Under the pieces are notes generated by a model, which was not told the origin of the DNA, searched no databases, and saw nothing but the letters and a program-made list of their open reading frames with translations. Source: Polaromonas sp. YR568 (GTDB lineage Bacteria > Pseudomonadota > Gammaproteobacteria > Burkholderiales > Burkholderiaceae_C). From it: a stretch of DNA of 47,812 nucleotides. Both the position numbers and the translations under genes were made by a program. The stretch spans positions 1-47,812 of the forward strand of contig CAMCUN010000025.1 of the NCBI GenBank assembly GCA_945878995.1. Direction: 5' to 3'. This document shows, in pieces, positions 1 through 8,285 of this stretch; position 1 is the stretch's first letter, and every line of letters begins with the position of its first letter.

Positions 1-1894
1 CACTAGCCCCGAAACTCAGGGGATTAAGACTTCAAAACCTAGCGCAGCGATAAAATTTTCAGGACAAAACACTAGCCCCGAAACTCAGGGGATTAAGACT
101 GGCGTTCGATGCAGGGGATGTCCAGTTCAGCAGACAAAACACTAGCCCCGAAACTCAGGGGATTAAGACTCAGACAGTGAACCATCATCGTTATCGTAGG
201 AGACAAAACACTAGCCCCGAAACTCAGGGGATTAAGACGGTTCACCAACCAAGAAATTGTGGCCTAGCATGACAAAACACTAGCCCCGAAACTCAGGGGA
301 TTAAGACGTCATGCCAAACTGGATTGCGTACTTAAGCGGACAAAACACTAGCCCCGAAACTCAGGGGATTAAGACCGCTGGAGGCACTGGATTTGCCTCT
401 GTAGGGGGACAAAACACTAGCCCCGAAACTCAGGGGATTAAGACACCAGCGGTTGCCCCATTGATCGAGGAACAGCGTGACAAAACACTAGCCCCGAAAC
501 TCAGGGGATTAAGACATGAATTCTTCTTCGAAGGCCGCTTTGGCTTCGACAAAACACTAGCCCCGAAACTCAGGGGATTAAGACAGGGATTCCCTAACTT
601 ATGCGTTCGCAGGGATGACAAAACACTAGCCCCGAAACTCAGGGGATTAAGACCCTGCGCGTGCTGCCGAACGGCCAGGATAAGGTTACAAAACACTAGC
701 CCCGAAACTCAGGGGATTAAGACTGCACCCTTGAACCCCTGCCCGCCGATGTGGCGACAAAACACTAGCCCCGAAACTCAGGGGATTAAGACCTCCGATT
801 TACGGAACTTGCGAGGTGCCCTGTGACAAAACACTAGCCCCGAAACTCAGGGGATTAAGACGTGCATATGCGAAGTGCTCGCAAACCACTTCGACAAAAC
901 ACTAGCCCCGAAACTCAGGGGATTAAGACGGGGTATCGCCAACGTAGGCGATGGCGGCTTTGACAAAACACTAGCCCCGAAACTCAGGGGATTAAGACAA
1001 CACTTCGCTAGTCACACCCTCAGACCTCAGAGACAAAACACTAGCCCCGAAACTCAGGGGATTAAGACTTCTCCAATGGTCAACGGTGGCGGCACATGAC
1101 AAAACACTAGCCCCGAAACTCAGGGGATTAAGACCGGTGGCGTTCAGGCGCGGCATAGCGCGTGAGACAAAACACTAGCCCCGAAACTCAGGGGATTAAG
1201 ACAACTCCATTGCCCCATACTCTCGTGGCGGCAGACAAAACACTAGCCCCGAAACTCAGGGGATTAAGACAGGCGTCATACGCACCCAGCACTACAGCTA
1301 TGGGCGACAAAACACTAGCCCCGAAACTCAGGGGATTAAGACTGCGCCGGGTCTGTGGTTAGATGTAGAACTGGATGACAAAACACTAGCCCCGAAACTC
1401 AGGGGATTAAGACTGCGAAGCCTTGATGAACGTAGACTCAAAAGCCGACAAAACACTAGCCCCGAAACTCAGGGGATTAAGACCAGACCGACAGTATTGC
1501 GTGCCGTTCGCGTTACGACAAAACACTAGCCCCGAAACTCAGGGGATTAAGACTCTGCGCTTGCCTTCTGAGCTTTCCGCAGAGACAAAACACTAGCCCC
1601 GAAACTCAGGGGATTAAGACCGTACTACTGTGCCAACTAATTCGCCATCCATGACAAAACACTAGCCCCGAAACTCAGGGGATTAAGACGTCATGATTTG
1701 CTTTCAGTAGTTGAGGGGTTAGACAAAACACTAGCCCCGAAACTCAGGGGATTAAGACCCGGAGAACGCCTTGGTGCGCCAAAGTTTTGACAAAACACTA
1801 GCCCCGAAACTCAGGGGATTAAGACAGTCGTAAGCGGCGGCCATGTCCAGGGCGCGCGACAAAACACTAGCCCCGAAACTCAGGGGATTAAGAC
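1..1894 (+). CRISPR. CRISPR array, 28 repeats and 27 spacers, left end cut by window edge
   Basis: A 37-nt direct repeat recurs 28 times. The first copy is cut to its last 30 nt (1-30); complete copies begin at 63, 133, 202, 271, 339, 408, 479, 548, 617, 687, 756, 825, 893, 962, 1032, 1098, 1166, 1234, 1306, 1377, 1447, 1517, 1584, 1653, 1722, 1789 and 1858. Spacers are 29-35 nt, mostly 31-33, and all differ. The copies appear identical except for T instead of G at 687. Each repeat carries a CCCC/GGGG stem around an 8-nt loop and ends in ATTAAGAC, the position of a crRNA 5' handle. This suggests plus-strand transcription with leader and cas genes left of the window. No cas gene is visible. 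The type is undetermined: the tail suits Cas6-processed class 1 repeats, but the layout also resembles Cas13a repeats. Open frames through the array are repeat artefacts. Confidence 0.98.
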
Positions 1895-2027
1895 CAATCT
1901 GCTGCCCAAAAGCTCTTTCGCTGTGGGTAACTGACGCCGCAGTGGCCAACGCCGACGGCGTCGAACCTAAGGCACTAGCGATGGCTGCTGTTTTTTAAAC
2001 AACTCATTTCAGCCCACTCACCCCGCC
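1895..2027. other. array-to-gene spacer region
   Basis: These 133 bases separate the last complete repeat from the stop of the convergent 5'-nucleotidase gene. The first 33 nt have spacer length, but no repeat copy follows them. They could be a trailer or an orphan spacer whose terminal repeat has been lost. A short GC-rich inverted repeat lies near 1948-1962. The stretch is not A/T-rich like a typical leader, which fits a leader on the far left side. Confidence 0.4.
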
Positions 2028-3896
2028 TCAAGGCAACACCACACCCGCCTGGGTGACCACCCTTTGATGGGCATAGTCGCTGCGCGCAGGCCGGGCGACA
2101 ACCGCTTGCTGGGAGAGCCAATCGGCAAAGGTTTGGGTGTAGAGCCTGTAGGTGTTGACGAAGCGCCCGTCGGCGTACACGGCGCCCAAGGTGGTGTAGC
2201 CGTCTTTGCCTGCGGCTATAAAGTCGTTGGTGGCCAGCACGTAGCGTTGGCTGCGGTCCAGGTCTGACCAGGCGCCCGTGGCTTTGCTTTGCACCTGCAC
2301 GCGCTCAAAGCGGCGGCCTTTGGGCAGGCTCATGTTCAAGTCCCAGCGCAGGCCGGCCGCATAGGGGTGTGAGCCGCTGGACTGCTGGGCATCAAGGTGG
2401 TGGGAGACGGCGTCTTCCAGGGCGTTGAGCAGCTCTTGGCCGCTCAGCTCCAGTTCCACAATGACGTTGGTGTAGGGCAGCACCGTGAAGGCCATCTCCA
2501 TGGACACGGGGCCGGCAGCCATGGGCACCCGCACGCCACCGGCGTTTTGCAGGGCAAAGTGTGCGCGTGGGCTGGCGGCCAGAAAGGACTGGGCCACCGC
2601 TTGCGCGGCGTCGCTGCCCCGGGCCAAGGTGTGGGCCTGCTCGCAACCGGCCACGCCGGGGTTGCGGTGGGTGCTCTCTCCGGGCACCCGGACCAGGCAC
2701 AAGGCTTGAGAAGCTGTGCCTATGATTTTGATTTTTTCTTGGGCGATGCGCTCGGTGTAACGCTGGAGCACAGCCTGGGCGCTGGCGTCTGGTTCTACCA
2801 CTTTGACGGCGGGCTGGCGGCCCAAGGCGCTGGCGAGTTCAGCACTTTCGGCCTCGTTCAAGCTGCGCCAGGCCTTGGCACTGTCCTGGCGTTTGAAGGC
2901 ACTGCCCAGCACCAATGAGGCTTGGCCGGTACAACGGTCCACCGCGCCACGGCGGTTGAATTGGACCTGCATGAGTGCAAACACCTTGGCGTACTCCCAG
3001 GCTTGGCCTATGCACACCAAGTCGCCGTCTTTGTTCTTGGCCACGGTGGGATAAGGGCCTGAGCTGCGCAAGCCCAGGGCGCTGAAGTCGCCCAGCAGGG
3101 TGTGGGAGTCGCCGCCAATGATGACGTCCACATCGGTGAGCTGGGCCGCCATGGCTTTGTCGCGCTCATAACCTTGGTGGGTCACCAACACAATGTGGCG
3201 CACGCCGTGGCTGCGCTTGAGGGTGTCTATGGTGGCTTGGGCGCTGGCCAGCTCGTCTGCAAAGGTGGTGCTGGCCAGCGGGCGCGAGGCGTTCTGGGTT
3301 TTGTCTTTGATGGTGATACCTATCAAGCCGACCTTGACGCCTTCTACCGTTTTGATGATGAAGGGCTGCAGGTAAGCCATCCCCGACAGTGGGGCCAAGG
3401 CGGTGCCTGCTTGGGGCGACACATTGGCTGCAATCACCGCTGTGCGGCAGGGGCCTGGTCGCAGGGTGTCCAAAAACTGGGCGAGTGTGGTGTCGCCGTC
3501 GTCAAACTCGTGGTTGCCCAGGGCCAAGGCGTCAAAGCAGATGGTGTTCATCATCTGGGCATCGGCCTGGCCTTTGTAAAAGGTGTAGTAAAGCGATCCT
3601 GTGATGGCGTCACCGGCGTGAATTTTCAGCAGCTCAGGGGATTCGGCCTGGGCTTGTTTGAACAAGGTCGTCAGCCGTGCAAAGCCGCCCAAATCCACCT
3701 GCGTGGCCACGCCGTTGAGCCTGATTTCTTGGTTGGCAAAGGACTGGAGTTGGCTGTGGTGGTCGTTGATGTGGGCGAGCTTGAGTGTGATGGCGGGAAA
3801 ACTCGGCTCGCTGCGGGCGGCGCTGGCGCCAAAAACCAAGCTGATGGCACACAGTGCAGCCCTTGCGAAGGCCTGAGAGGTCCAAGAAAACATCAT
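2028..3896 (-). CDS. periplasmic 5'-nucleotidase / 2',3'-cyclic phosphodiesterase (UshA family)
   Basis: This is a bifunctional metallophosphoesterase that should dephosphorylate nucleotides, and possibly open cyclic nucleotides, in the periplasm. After a signal peptide (about residues 1-30, ending near ASAARS) come the two-metal motifs HINDHHSQ, GDAITGS, GNHEFDDGD, THQGYERD and GGDSHT. The C-terminal half (about 350-600) looks like the substrate-binding 5'-nucleotidase domain, with LQNAGGVR and ATNDFIAAGKDGY. I chose the ATG at 3896 (622 aa); a GTG at 3926 would add ten residues, but the tandem ATGs at 3896/3893 follow a purine-rich AAAGAG and start a cleaner signal peptide. It is divergent from the 4010 gene. 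With phoX and the GpdQ operon nearby, a role in phosphate scavenging is inferred. Confidence 0.92.
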   Translation of the reverse strand: MMFSWTSQAFARAALCAISLVFGASAARSEPSFPAITLKLAHINDHHSQLQSFANQEIRLNGVATQVDLGGFARLTTLFKQAQAESPELLKIHAGDAITGSLYYTFYKGQADAQMMNTICFDALALGNHEFDDGDTTLAQFLDTLRPGPCRTAVIAANVSPQAGTALAPLSGMAYLQPFIIKTVEGVKVGLIGITIKDKTQNASRPLASTTFADELASAQATIDTLKRSHGVRHIVLVTHQGYERDKAMAAQLTDVDVIIGGDSHTLLGDFSALGLRSSGPYPTVAKNKDGDLVCIGQAWEYAKVFALMQVQFNRRGAVDRCTGQASLVLGSAFKRQDSAKAWRSLNEAESAELASALGRQPAVKVVEPDASAQAVLQRYTERIAQEKIKIIGTASQALCLVRVPGESTHRNPGVAGCEQAHTLARGSDAAQAVAQSFLAASPRAHFALQNAGGVRVPMAAGPVSMEMAFTVLPYTNVIVELELSGQELLNALEDAVSHHLDAQQSSGSHPYAAGLRWDLNMSLPKGRRFERVQVQSKATGAWSDLDRSQRYVLATNDFIAAGKDGYTTLGAVYADGRFVNTYRLYTQTFADWLSQQAVVARPARSDYAHQRVVTQAGVVLP

Positions 3897-4009
3897 TTGC
3901 TGATTTTTACTCTTTAAGATGGGCACAGCATGCAGCTGACCCGTGTCAATTCAATGAAGCTGTGGGTTGGGTCACTGCAAAATAAAAGCCATTCTTTTTG
4001 GAGCAAAAC

Positions 4010-4921
4010 TTGACAACGCAAACAGCCATAGGGTTCATTGGGGTGGGGGCCATGGGCGCGCCCATGGTGGAACGCTTGATCGCCAAGGGATTCCCTGTGG
4101 CGGTGTACGACCCGGATGCTTCGGCCATGCAGCCCCTGGTCGCGCTGGGTGCTCGGGCCGCGACCTCGCCCCGAGACGCGGCCACCGGTGCAAGTACGGT
4201 GTATACCTGCTTGCCCTCGCCGCAAGTCAGCCTCGAAGTGGCCCTGGGAGACACCGGCATTGGCCAAGATTTACCCCAGCTCAAGGTGTACATAGAAGCG
4301 TCCACCATAGGCACATCGACGGTCAAACAAATGGCGCTTGGCCTGGCGCAGCGAGGCATTGCCTTGTTGGATGCGCCTGTGAGCGGTGGCCCCCGGGGGG
4401 CGCGCGCAGGGACTTTGGCCACCATGGTGGCCGGCGACAAGGCGGCTTACGACATCAGCCTGCCTATTTTTGAAGCGATTGCCCAAAAGATTTTCTATGT
4501 GGGTGAGGCGCCCGGCTTGGCGCAAATGACCAAGTTGGCCAACAACATGATTTCGGCAGCGGCCATGGCGGCCACCTCAGAGGCGGTGGTGCTGGCTGTC
4601 AAAGCGGGGGTGGACCCGAACACGCTGATTGACGCCATCAACTCCAGCACGGGTCGCAACACGTTCACGTCGGACAAGATTCCCCAATCGGTGCTCACCC
4701 GGTCTTTTGACTATGGCGGGAAATTTTCAATCATCTACAAAGATGTGCGCTTGTGCCTGGACGAAGCACGCGCCTTGGAGGTGCCCATGTGGGTGGGCCA
4801 CAGCGTGATGCAGTTGTGGTTTCAAGGCATGCTGGAAGGTCGCTCCAATGACGACTACACGACCATTACTAAAATGATTGAAGACTGGTCAGGCGTGACC
4901 GTTGATGGACGCAAAAAATGA
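4010..4921 (+). CDS. NAD(P)-dependent beta-hydroxyacid dehydrogenase (GarR/HIBADH family)
   Basis: This is a 3-hydroxyisobutyrate dehydrogenase / tartronate semialdehyde reductase family oxidoreductase of about 303 aa, the usual length. The N-terminal Rossmann signature is GFIGVGAMGAPM. The substrate-site signature DAPVSGGPRGARAG follows near residue 122, and the catalytic Lys region is MTKLANNMI. A TTG at 4010 is the likely start because GGAG ends six bases before it; a TTG at 3998 has no such site. The stop overlaps the next ATG (ATGA), so the two genes are translationally coupled. The substrate cannot be told from sequence; coupling to an alpha/beta hydrolase suggests a small hydroxyacid catabolic step. 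Confidence 0.88.
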   Translation: MTTQTAIGFIGVGAMGAPMVERLIAKGFPVAVYDPDASAMQPLVALGARAATSPRDAATGASTVYTCLPSPQVSLEVALGDTGIGQDLPQLKVYIEASTIGTSTVKQMALGLAQRGIALLDAPVSGGPRGARAGTLATMVAGDKAAYDISLPIFEAIAQKIFYVGEAPGLAQMTKLANNMISAAAMAATSEAVVLAVKAGVDPNTLIDAINSSTGRNTFTSDKIPQSVLTRSFDYGGKFSIIYKDVRLCLDEARALEVPMWVGHSVMQLWFQGMLEGRSNDDYTTITKMIEDWSGVTVDGRKK

Positions 4922-5679
4922 CTTTGAATTACACCTTGAAGGGGCATGGCGCCCCTGTTTTATTGCTGCACCCTGTGGGCAGTTCGCTGAGCTTTATGGA
5001 GCCTTTGGCGGATTTGTTGAGCCAGCACCACCAGGTCATGAGCATGGACTTGCGCGGCCATGGGCAGTCGCCGCGCTTGTCGGTGGATGACGAGCAGCTC
5101 ATGGATTTGGACGATTTCGCCAAAGATGTGCATGACACCTTGGCGCATGCGCAGTTTCCGCCTTGTGCGGTGGTTGGCTTTTCTTTTGGCGGGATGATTG
5201 CGCAGTCTTTGGCCTATTTGTACCCGCAAGATGTGTCTGCGCTGATTCCATGCGCTTGCCCTTGCACCTTGTCAGATGAACTCAGAATCATCACGGCCAA
5301 GCGGGGCACGGATGCCAAGCACCACGGCATGGGCGCCATCATTGAAGCCACCATGGAGCGTTGGTTCACGCCGGCCTTCAGGGCTACCGAGGGCCACTTG
5401 GCGATTGAAGAGCACTTGTTGTCTGCCCACCCAGGCGGCTGGGTGCACGGCTGGAACGCGATCTCCAAAATCCATCAACTGCCCAGGCTGCCGCACATCA
5501 AGCAACCCACCCTGTGCATTGCCGGTGAAGTTGATCTTTCTTCCCCCATTGAGGTGGTAGGGCAGATTGCCAACAACATCCCCCAAGCCAAGCTTGAAGT
5601 GGTGGCTGGCGCGCCTCACATGTTGTTCATGGAGCAGCCGCACAAGGTGGCTGACTTGATCAAAGCGTTTCTTAAATAA
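4918..5679 (+). CDS. alpha/beta hydrolase (3-oxoadipate enol-lactonase-like)
   Basis: This is a 253-aa cytoplasmic alpha/beta hydrolase. It shows an oxyanion-hole region LLLHPVGSS, the strand-turn MDLRGHGQS, a nucleophile elbow GFSFGG (Ser near residue 90), an acid in GEVDLSSP and a catalytic His in GAPHMLF. The size and GHGQS pattern resemble enol-lactonases and other small esterases, but the substrate is not recognisable. The Cys-rich stretch IPCACPC after the elbow is unusual. The ATG overlaps the upstream dehydrogenase stop, so the pair should be made together. Confidence 0.85.
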   Translation: MTLNYTLKGHGAPVLLLHPVGSSLSFMEPLADLLSQHHQVMSMDLRGHGQSPRLSVDDEQLMDLDDFAKDVHDTLAHAQFPPCAVVGFSFGGMIAQSLAYLYPQDVSALIPCACPCTLSDELRIITAKRGTDAKHHGMGAIIEATMERWFTPAFRATEGHLAIEEHLLSAHPGGWVHGWNAISKIHQLPRLPHIKQPTLCIAGEVDLSSPIEVVGQIANNIPQAKLEVVAGAPHMLFMEQPHKVADLIKAFLK

Positions 5680-5730
5680 AAAGCTCACAGCCTTTCAAAC
5701 CGTTTTTTGAATGGCTCTCAAGCCCAAAGT

Positions 5731-5760
5731 GATGCCCGCCTGCTGCAGCAAGCGGGCATC
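5731..5760. repeat. perfect inverted repeat between convergent genes
   Basis: GATGCCCGC and GCGGGCATC arms enclose a self-complementary TGCTGCAGCA core, giving almost complete pairing over 30 bases. It lies between the hydrolase stop (5679) and the phoX stop (5791). Neither flank has a strong T run, so this is a possible bidirectional terminator or mRNA 3'-end stabiliser rather than a clear intrinsic terminator. Confidence 0.5.
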
Positions 5761-5790
5761 TGGCGGCAAAAGATGGGTTGCCGCCCGGCT

Positions 5791-8007
5791 TTACAACCCG
5801 ATCACACCGCCGTCTTTGCGCGTGATCACGATGGTGGCCGAACGGGGCCGCCCTGCAGCGCCATAGCCTTGGTTGCCAGGCCACACGCTTTGAGGCGCGC
5901 TGCCCGTGGCCAAGGGCTTGGACAACTCGCCCGGATGCTGAATGTTGACAAACAAGGTGCGACCGTCTGCCGTTTCTGTGATGCCCGTGACCTCTGCGCC
6001 CAGCGGCGCCACCAAGAAGCGGCGCAGTTTGGCCTCGCCCAAAGCGGCGCCCAAAAAGGTTTCTTGCGTGCCGGTTTGCTCGGCACCGGCCACCATCACT
6101 TTGTTTTTCACCGTGACTTTGCCGCCGTCGCCCACCTGGCCCGGAATGGCGGCCAGCATCATGCAGTTGGTCTCGTCGGTGAAGGCGCCGTCGTCCGTTT
6201 GAATCCAGCAAATGCCGGTGGCCTTGCTGAACCACAGGCCATCGGGTGAAGAAAACGAGTTCTTGGCCGTCAGGCCCGACAGGTTGGCGTCGCCCGAGTC
6301 TTCTTCAGCGCCGAACAAAAAGATGTCCCACGCAAAGGTTTTGGCCGTGGCCTGGTGGCCGGGTTCTTTGAAACGGATGATGTGGCCGTTCGGGTTGCCC
6401 ATGCCCTTGATGCCGTCCAGGTCCATGTAGGCGCGGGGGTTGGCCGCATCCACCTTGGCTGGCGTGCGATTGGCCGCCGTGTTGTTGGTCAGGGCAAAGT
6501 AAACCTCCCCATTGCGGTAATTCACGGCGCCCCACTCGGGGCGGTCCATCTTGGTGGCACCCACGGCGTCGGCCGCGAAGCGGGCGTTGACAAACACATC
6601 GGCCTGGTTGGCGAACTTGTAAGCGCTGTAGTTGGCGATGCGCGCATCGGCCATGGTCAGCTCCAGCCACTCGCCCTGGCCGGTGGCGTCAAAGCGGGCC
6701 ACGTAGAGCTTGCCTTCGCTGAGGTATTTGTCGCCCGCGGTCAGGCCTGCGCCCACATCGCGCGGGTCCCACACGGCCGTGGTCACAAATTTGTAGATGT
6801 ATTCGTTGCGCGAATCGCAGCCCATGTAAAAGGCCAAGGGCTGGCCGGCTTGGGGCAGGCTGCACACGGCCGCTTCGTGTGCAAAGCGGCCCATGGCCAC
6901 GCGCTTGACGGGCGTGGAATCGGGGGCCAAAGGGTCAATTTCGACGTTATAGCCAAAGGTGTTGGCCTCGTTGCGAAAGTCTCGCTCGGCATTGGCGCCG
7001 GTGGCGGCCAGGTTCCAGCGGGCAAAGCGGTCGTCGGTGCTTGACACGGTGTGCCAGCCTTGGCTGGGTGCGCGGGTGGCGCCTGCGGCGGGCGCGGCTG
7101 CTGGCACGCCGTAGCGCCTGCGCGCGGCCAACTCGCCGGCCGGCAAGGCAGCGCCTGCGCCCGTGGTCTGAAAGTAAAAGGCCCAGTTTTCTTCGCAACC
7201 CAAGTACGTGCCCCAGGGGGTTTTACCGTGGCCGCAGTTGTTGAGCGTGCCGCGGGCCATGCCGCCTGCCGCATCCCAGCGGGTGACCATGAAGTTTCGA
7301 ATGGCTTCAATGTGGGCGCGCGGGCCGTTGATGCGCATGGGGGTTTGCGCGGTCACGCGGCGGTTCAAGGGCGAGTCTGGCTTGACGCGCCAGCCTTGCG
7401 GCGTTTTGACCATCTCGACCACGGACACGCCGTGTTGGTTGATTTCTTTGAGCACCTCGAGCTCGGGGCGCACGCCCAGGTCCCAATCGCCAAATTGCGA
7501 GAACCGCTTGCCACTGACTTTGTTGGAGGTCTGTCCGTTGGGGTGCATAAAGTGCGCGTCGGCCGAGCTTTCGTGGTTGACGCAGAGCACAGCGCGGCCA
7601 GTATCTTTTTCGGTGTAGCGGCCGTTGGCGTCAATGTAGAACAGGTCCATGCCATCGTGGTGGTCGCCAATGCGCCTCGACCAATCGTCGGTCTCCACGC
7701 CACGGTTGGAGTAGGCGGGCAAGGCCGGATCGATGGAATCACCCGTGGCATGCAACACGCTGTACTGGTAGCCGGGCGGCAGCATGACGTTGTCGAGCAA
7801 GCTTTTGTCGACGGACGCAAAGCCCAGGGCGGTCGCGCTCGCTGGCGTGGACGTCAGGGTGGCGCAGCCGGGCAGCATGGCCAAGCCGGCCAGACCCAGG
7901 CCACCGCGCAGCAAGCTGCGGCGCGAGGGGTTGTGCAGCGACTGCGCAAGGACGTCTTGAAAGTGGGCGTTGTGGGAGGTGTTGCAGTCTTGGTCGGGAT
8001 GTGACAT
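5791..8007 (-). CDS. phoX: PhoX-family alkaline phosphatase, Tat-exported
   Basis: This is a 738-aa PhoX/DUF839 phosphatase. Family members are periplasmic calcium/iron enzymes that release phosphate from phosphoesters under phosphate starvation. The N-terminus carries a Tat signal (SRRSLLRGGLGLAG) followed by a lipobox-like MLPGC, as in many PhoX proteins. Typical family segments follow: MLPPGYQYSVL, LCVNHESS, NNCGHGKTPWGTYLGCEENW, GRFAHEAAVC and SSPDGLWF. The start at 8007 precedes the Tat signal by about 28 residues, normal for the family, although no clear Shine-Dalgarno is seen. Three phased Pho-box half-sites lie 57-85 bases upstream, so PhoB control is strongly suggested. It faces away from the transporter/phosphodiesterase operon. 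Confidence 0.93.
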   Translation of the reverse strand: MSHPDQDCNTSHNAHFQDVLAQSLHNPSRRSLLRGGLGLAGLAMLPGCATLTSTPASATALGFASVDKSLLDNVMLPPGYQYSVLHATGDSIDPALPAYSNRGVETDDWSRRIGDHHDGMDLFYIDANGRYTEKDTGRAVLCVNHESSADAHFMHPNGQTSNKVSGKRFSQFGDWDLGVRPELEVLKEINQHGVSVVEMVKTPQGWRVKPDSPLNRRVTAQTPMRINGPRAHIEAIRNFMVTRWDAAGGMARGTLNNCGHGKTPWGTYLGCEENWAFYFQTTGAGAALPAGELAARRRYGVPAAAPAAGATRAPSQGWHTVSSTDDRFARWNLAATGANAERDFRNEANTFGYNVEIDPLAPDSTPVKRVAMGRFAHEAAVCSLPQAGQPLAFYMGCDSRNEYIYKFVTTAVWDPRDVGAGLTAGDKYLSEGKLYVARFDATGQGEWLELTMADARIANYSAYKFANQADVFVNARFAADAVGATKMDRPEWGAVNYRNGEVYFALTNNTAANRTPAKVDAANPRAYMDLDGIKGMGNPNGHIIRFKEPGHQATAKTFAWDIFLFGAEEDSGDANLSGLTAKNSFSSPDGLWFSKATGICWIQTDDGAFTDETNCMMLAAIPGQVGDGGKVTVKNKVMVAGAEQTGTQETFLGAALGEAKLRRFLVAPLGAEVTGITETADGRTLFVNIQHPGELSKPLATGSAPQSVWPGNQGYGAAGRPRSATIVITRKDGGVIGL

Positions 8008-8063
8008 GGGGGAGGCTTGCTTAATGAGAAGGATGGAAAAAAGAACTATTCAACGTGAACTTA

Positions 8064-8092
8064 ATGACATTTTGATGAAGGTTTTACGACAG
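8064..8092 (-). promoter_or_regulatory. three phased Pho-box half-sites upstream of phoX
   Basis: Read on the minus strand, CTGTCGT, CCTTCAT and ATGTCAT follow one another at an exact 11-bp period, separated by A/T-rich 4-nt spacers (AAAA, CAAA). This matches the known PhoB binding pattern (CTGTCAT-type 7-mers every 11 bp). A -10-like TGAATAG follows about ten bases later, leaving a 5' leader of roughly 40 nt before the phoX start. Confidence 0.75.
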
Positions 8093-8149
8093 CCAGGGGC
8101 TCTGTCAAGCGCATGCACCTCAGCAGCGCAACAACAGGGGCGGCGTCTG

Positions 8150-8182
8150 TCTTCATCAACTTGTCACAGCTCATCTTTAAAT
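8150..8182 (+). promoter_or_regulatory. possible second, weaker Pho box and -10 for the transporter operon
   Basis: On the plus strand TCTTCAT (8150-8156) and TTGTCAC (8161-8167) are 11 bp apart, and a -10-like TAAATT lies about ten bases further on (8177-8182). The first half-site matches the consensus poorly, so this is a tentative PhoB site for the divergent operon. Confidence 0.35.
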
Positions 8183-8204
8183 TAAGTGTTACTTTGCACT
8201 TAGA

Positions 8205-8258
8205 GACTTTCCACCTCCGATTTTTCACCTCCGACTTTCACCTCCGACTTTCACCTCC
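8205..8258 (+). repeat. four tandem CACCTCC repeats in the leader of the transporter operon
   Basis: CACCTCC occurs at 8212, 8226, 8239 and 8252, inside units of the form GACTTTCACCTCC with a 14/13/13-bp period. The last TTTCACC pairs with GGTGAAA about ten bases downstream (8268-8274), forming a small hairpin just before the AAGGA preceding the GTG at 8286. CACCTCC is complementary to a Shine-Dalgarno-like GGAGGTG. Function is unknown. Confidence 0.6.
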
Positions 8259-8285
8259 ATTTGCCGGTGGTGAAAAGGAACCAGG

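Noticed and set aside
311..1949. Open reading frames of 65-171 aa across 311-1949 on both strands
   Set aside because: They are translations of the CRISPR repeat, which is open in several frames (repeated QNTSPETQGIKT, DKTLAPKLRGLR or LNPLSFGASVLS), interrupted by unrelated spacers.
3897..4009. Possible Pho box before the 5'-nucleotidase (GCTTCAT and TTGACAC, 11 bp apart on the minus strand)
   Set aside because: Only one pair with 4/7 and 5/7 matches and no convincing -10 at the right distance; not enough to annotate.
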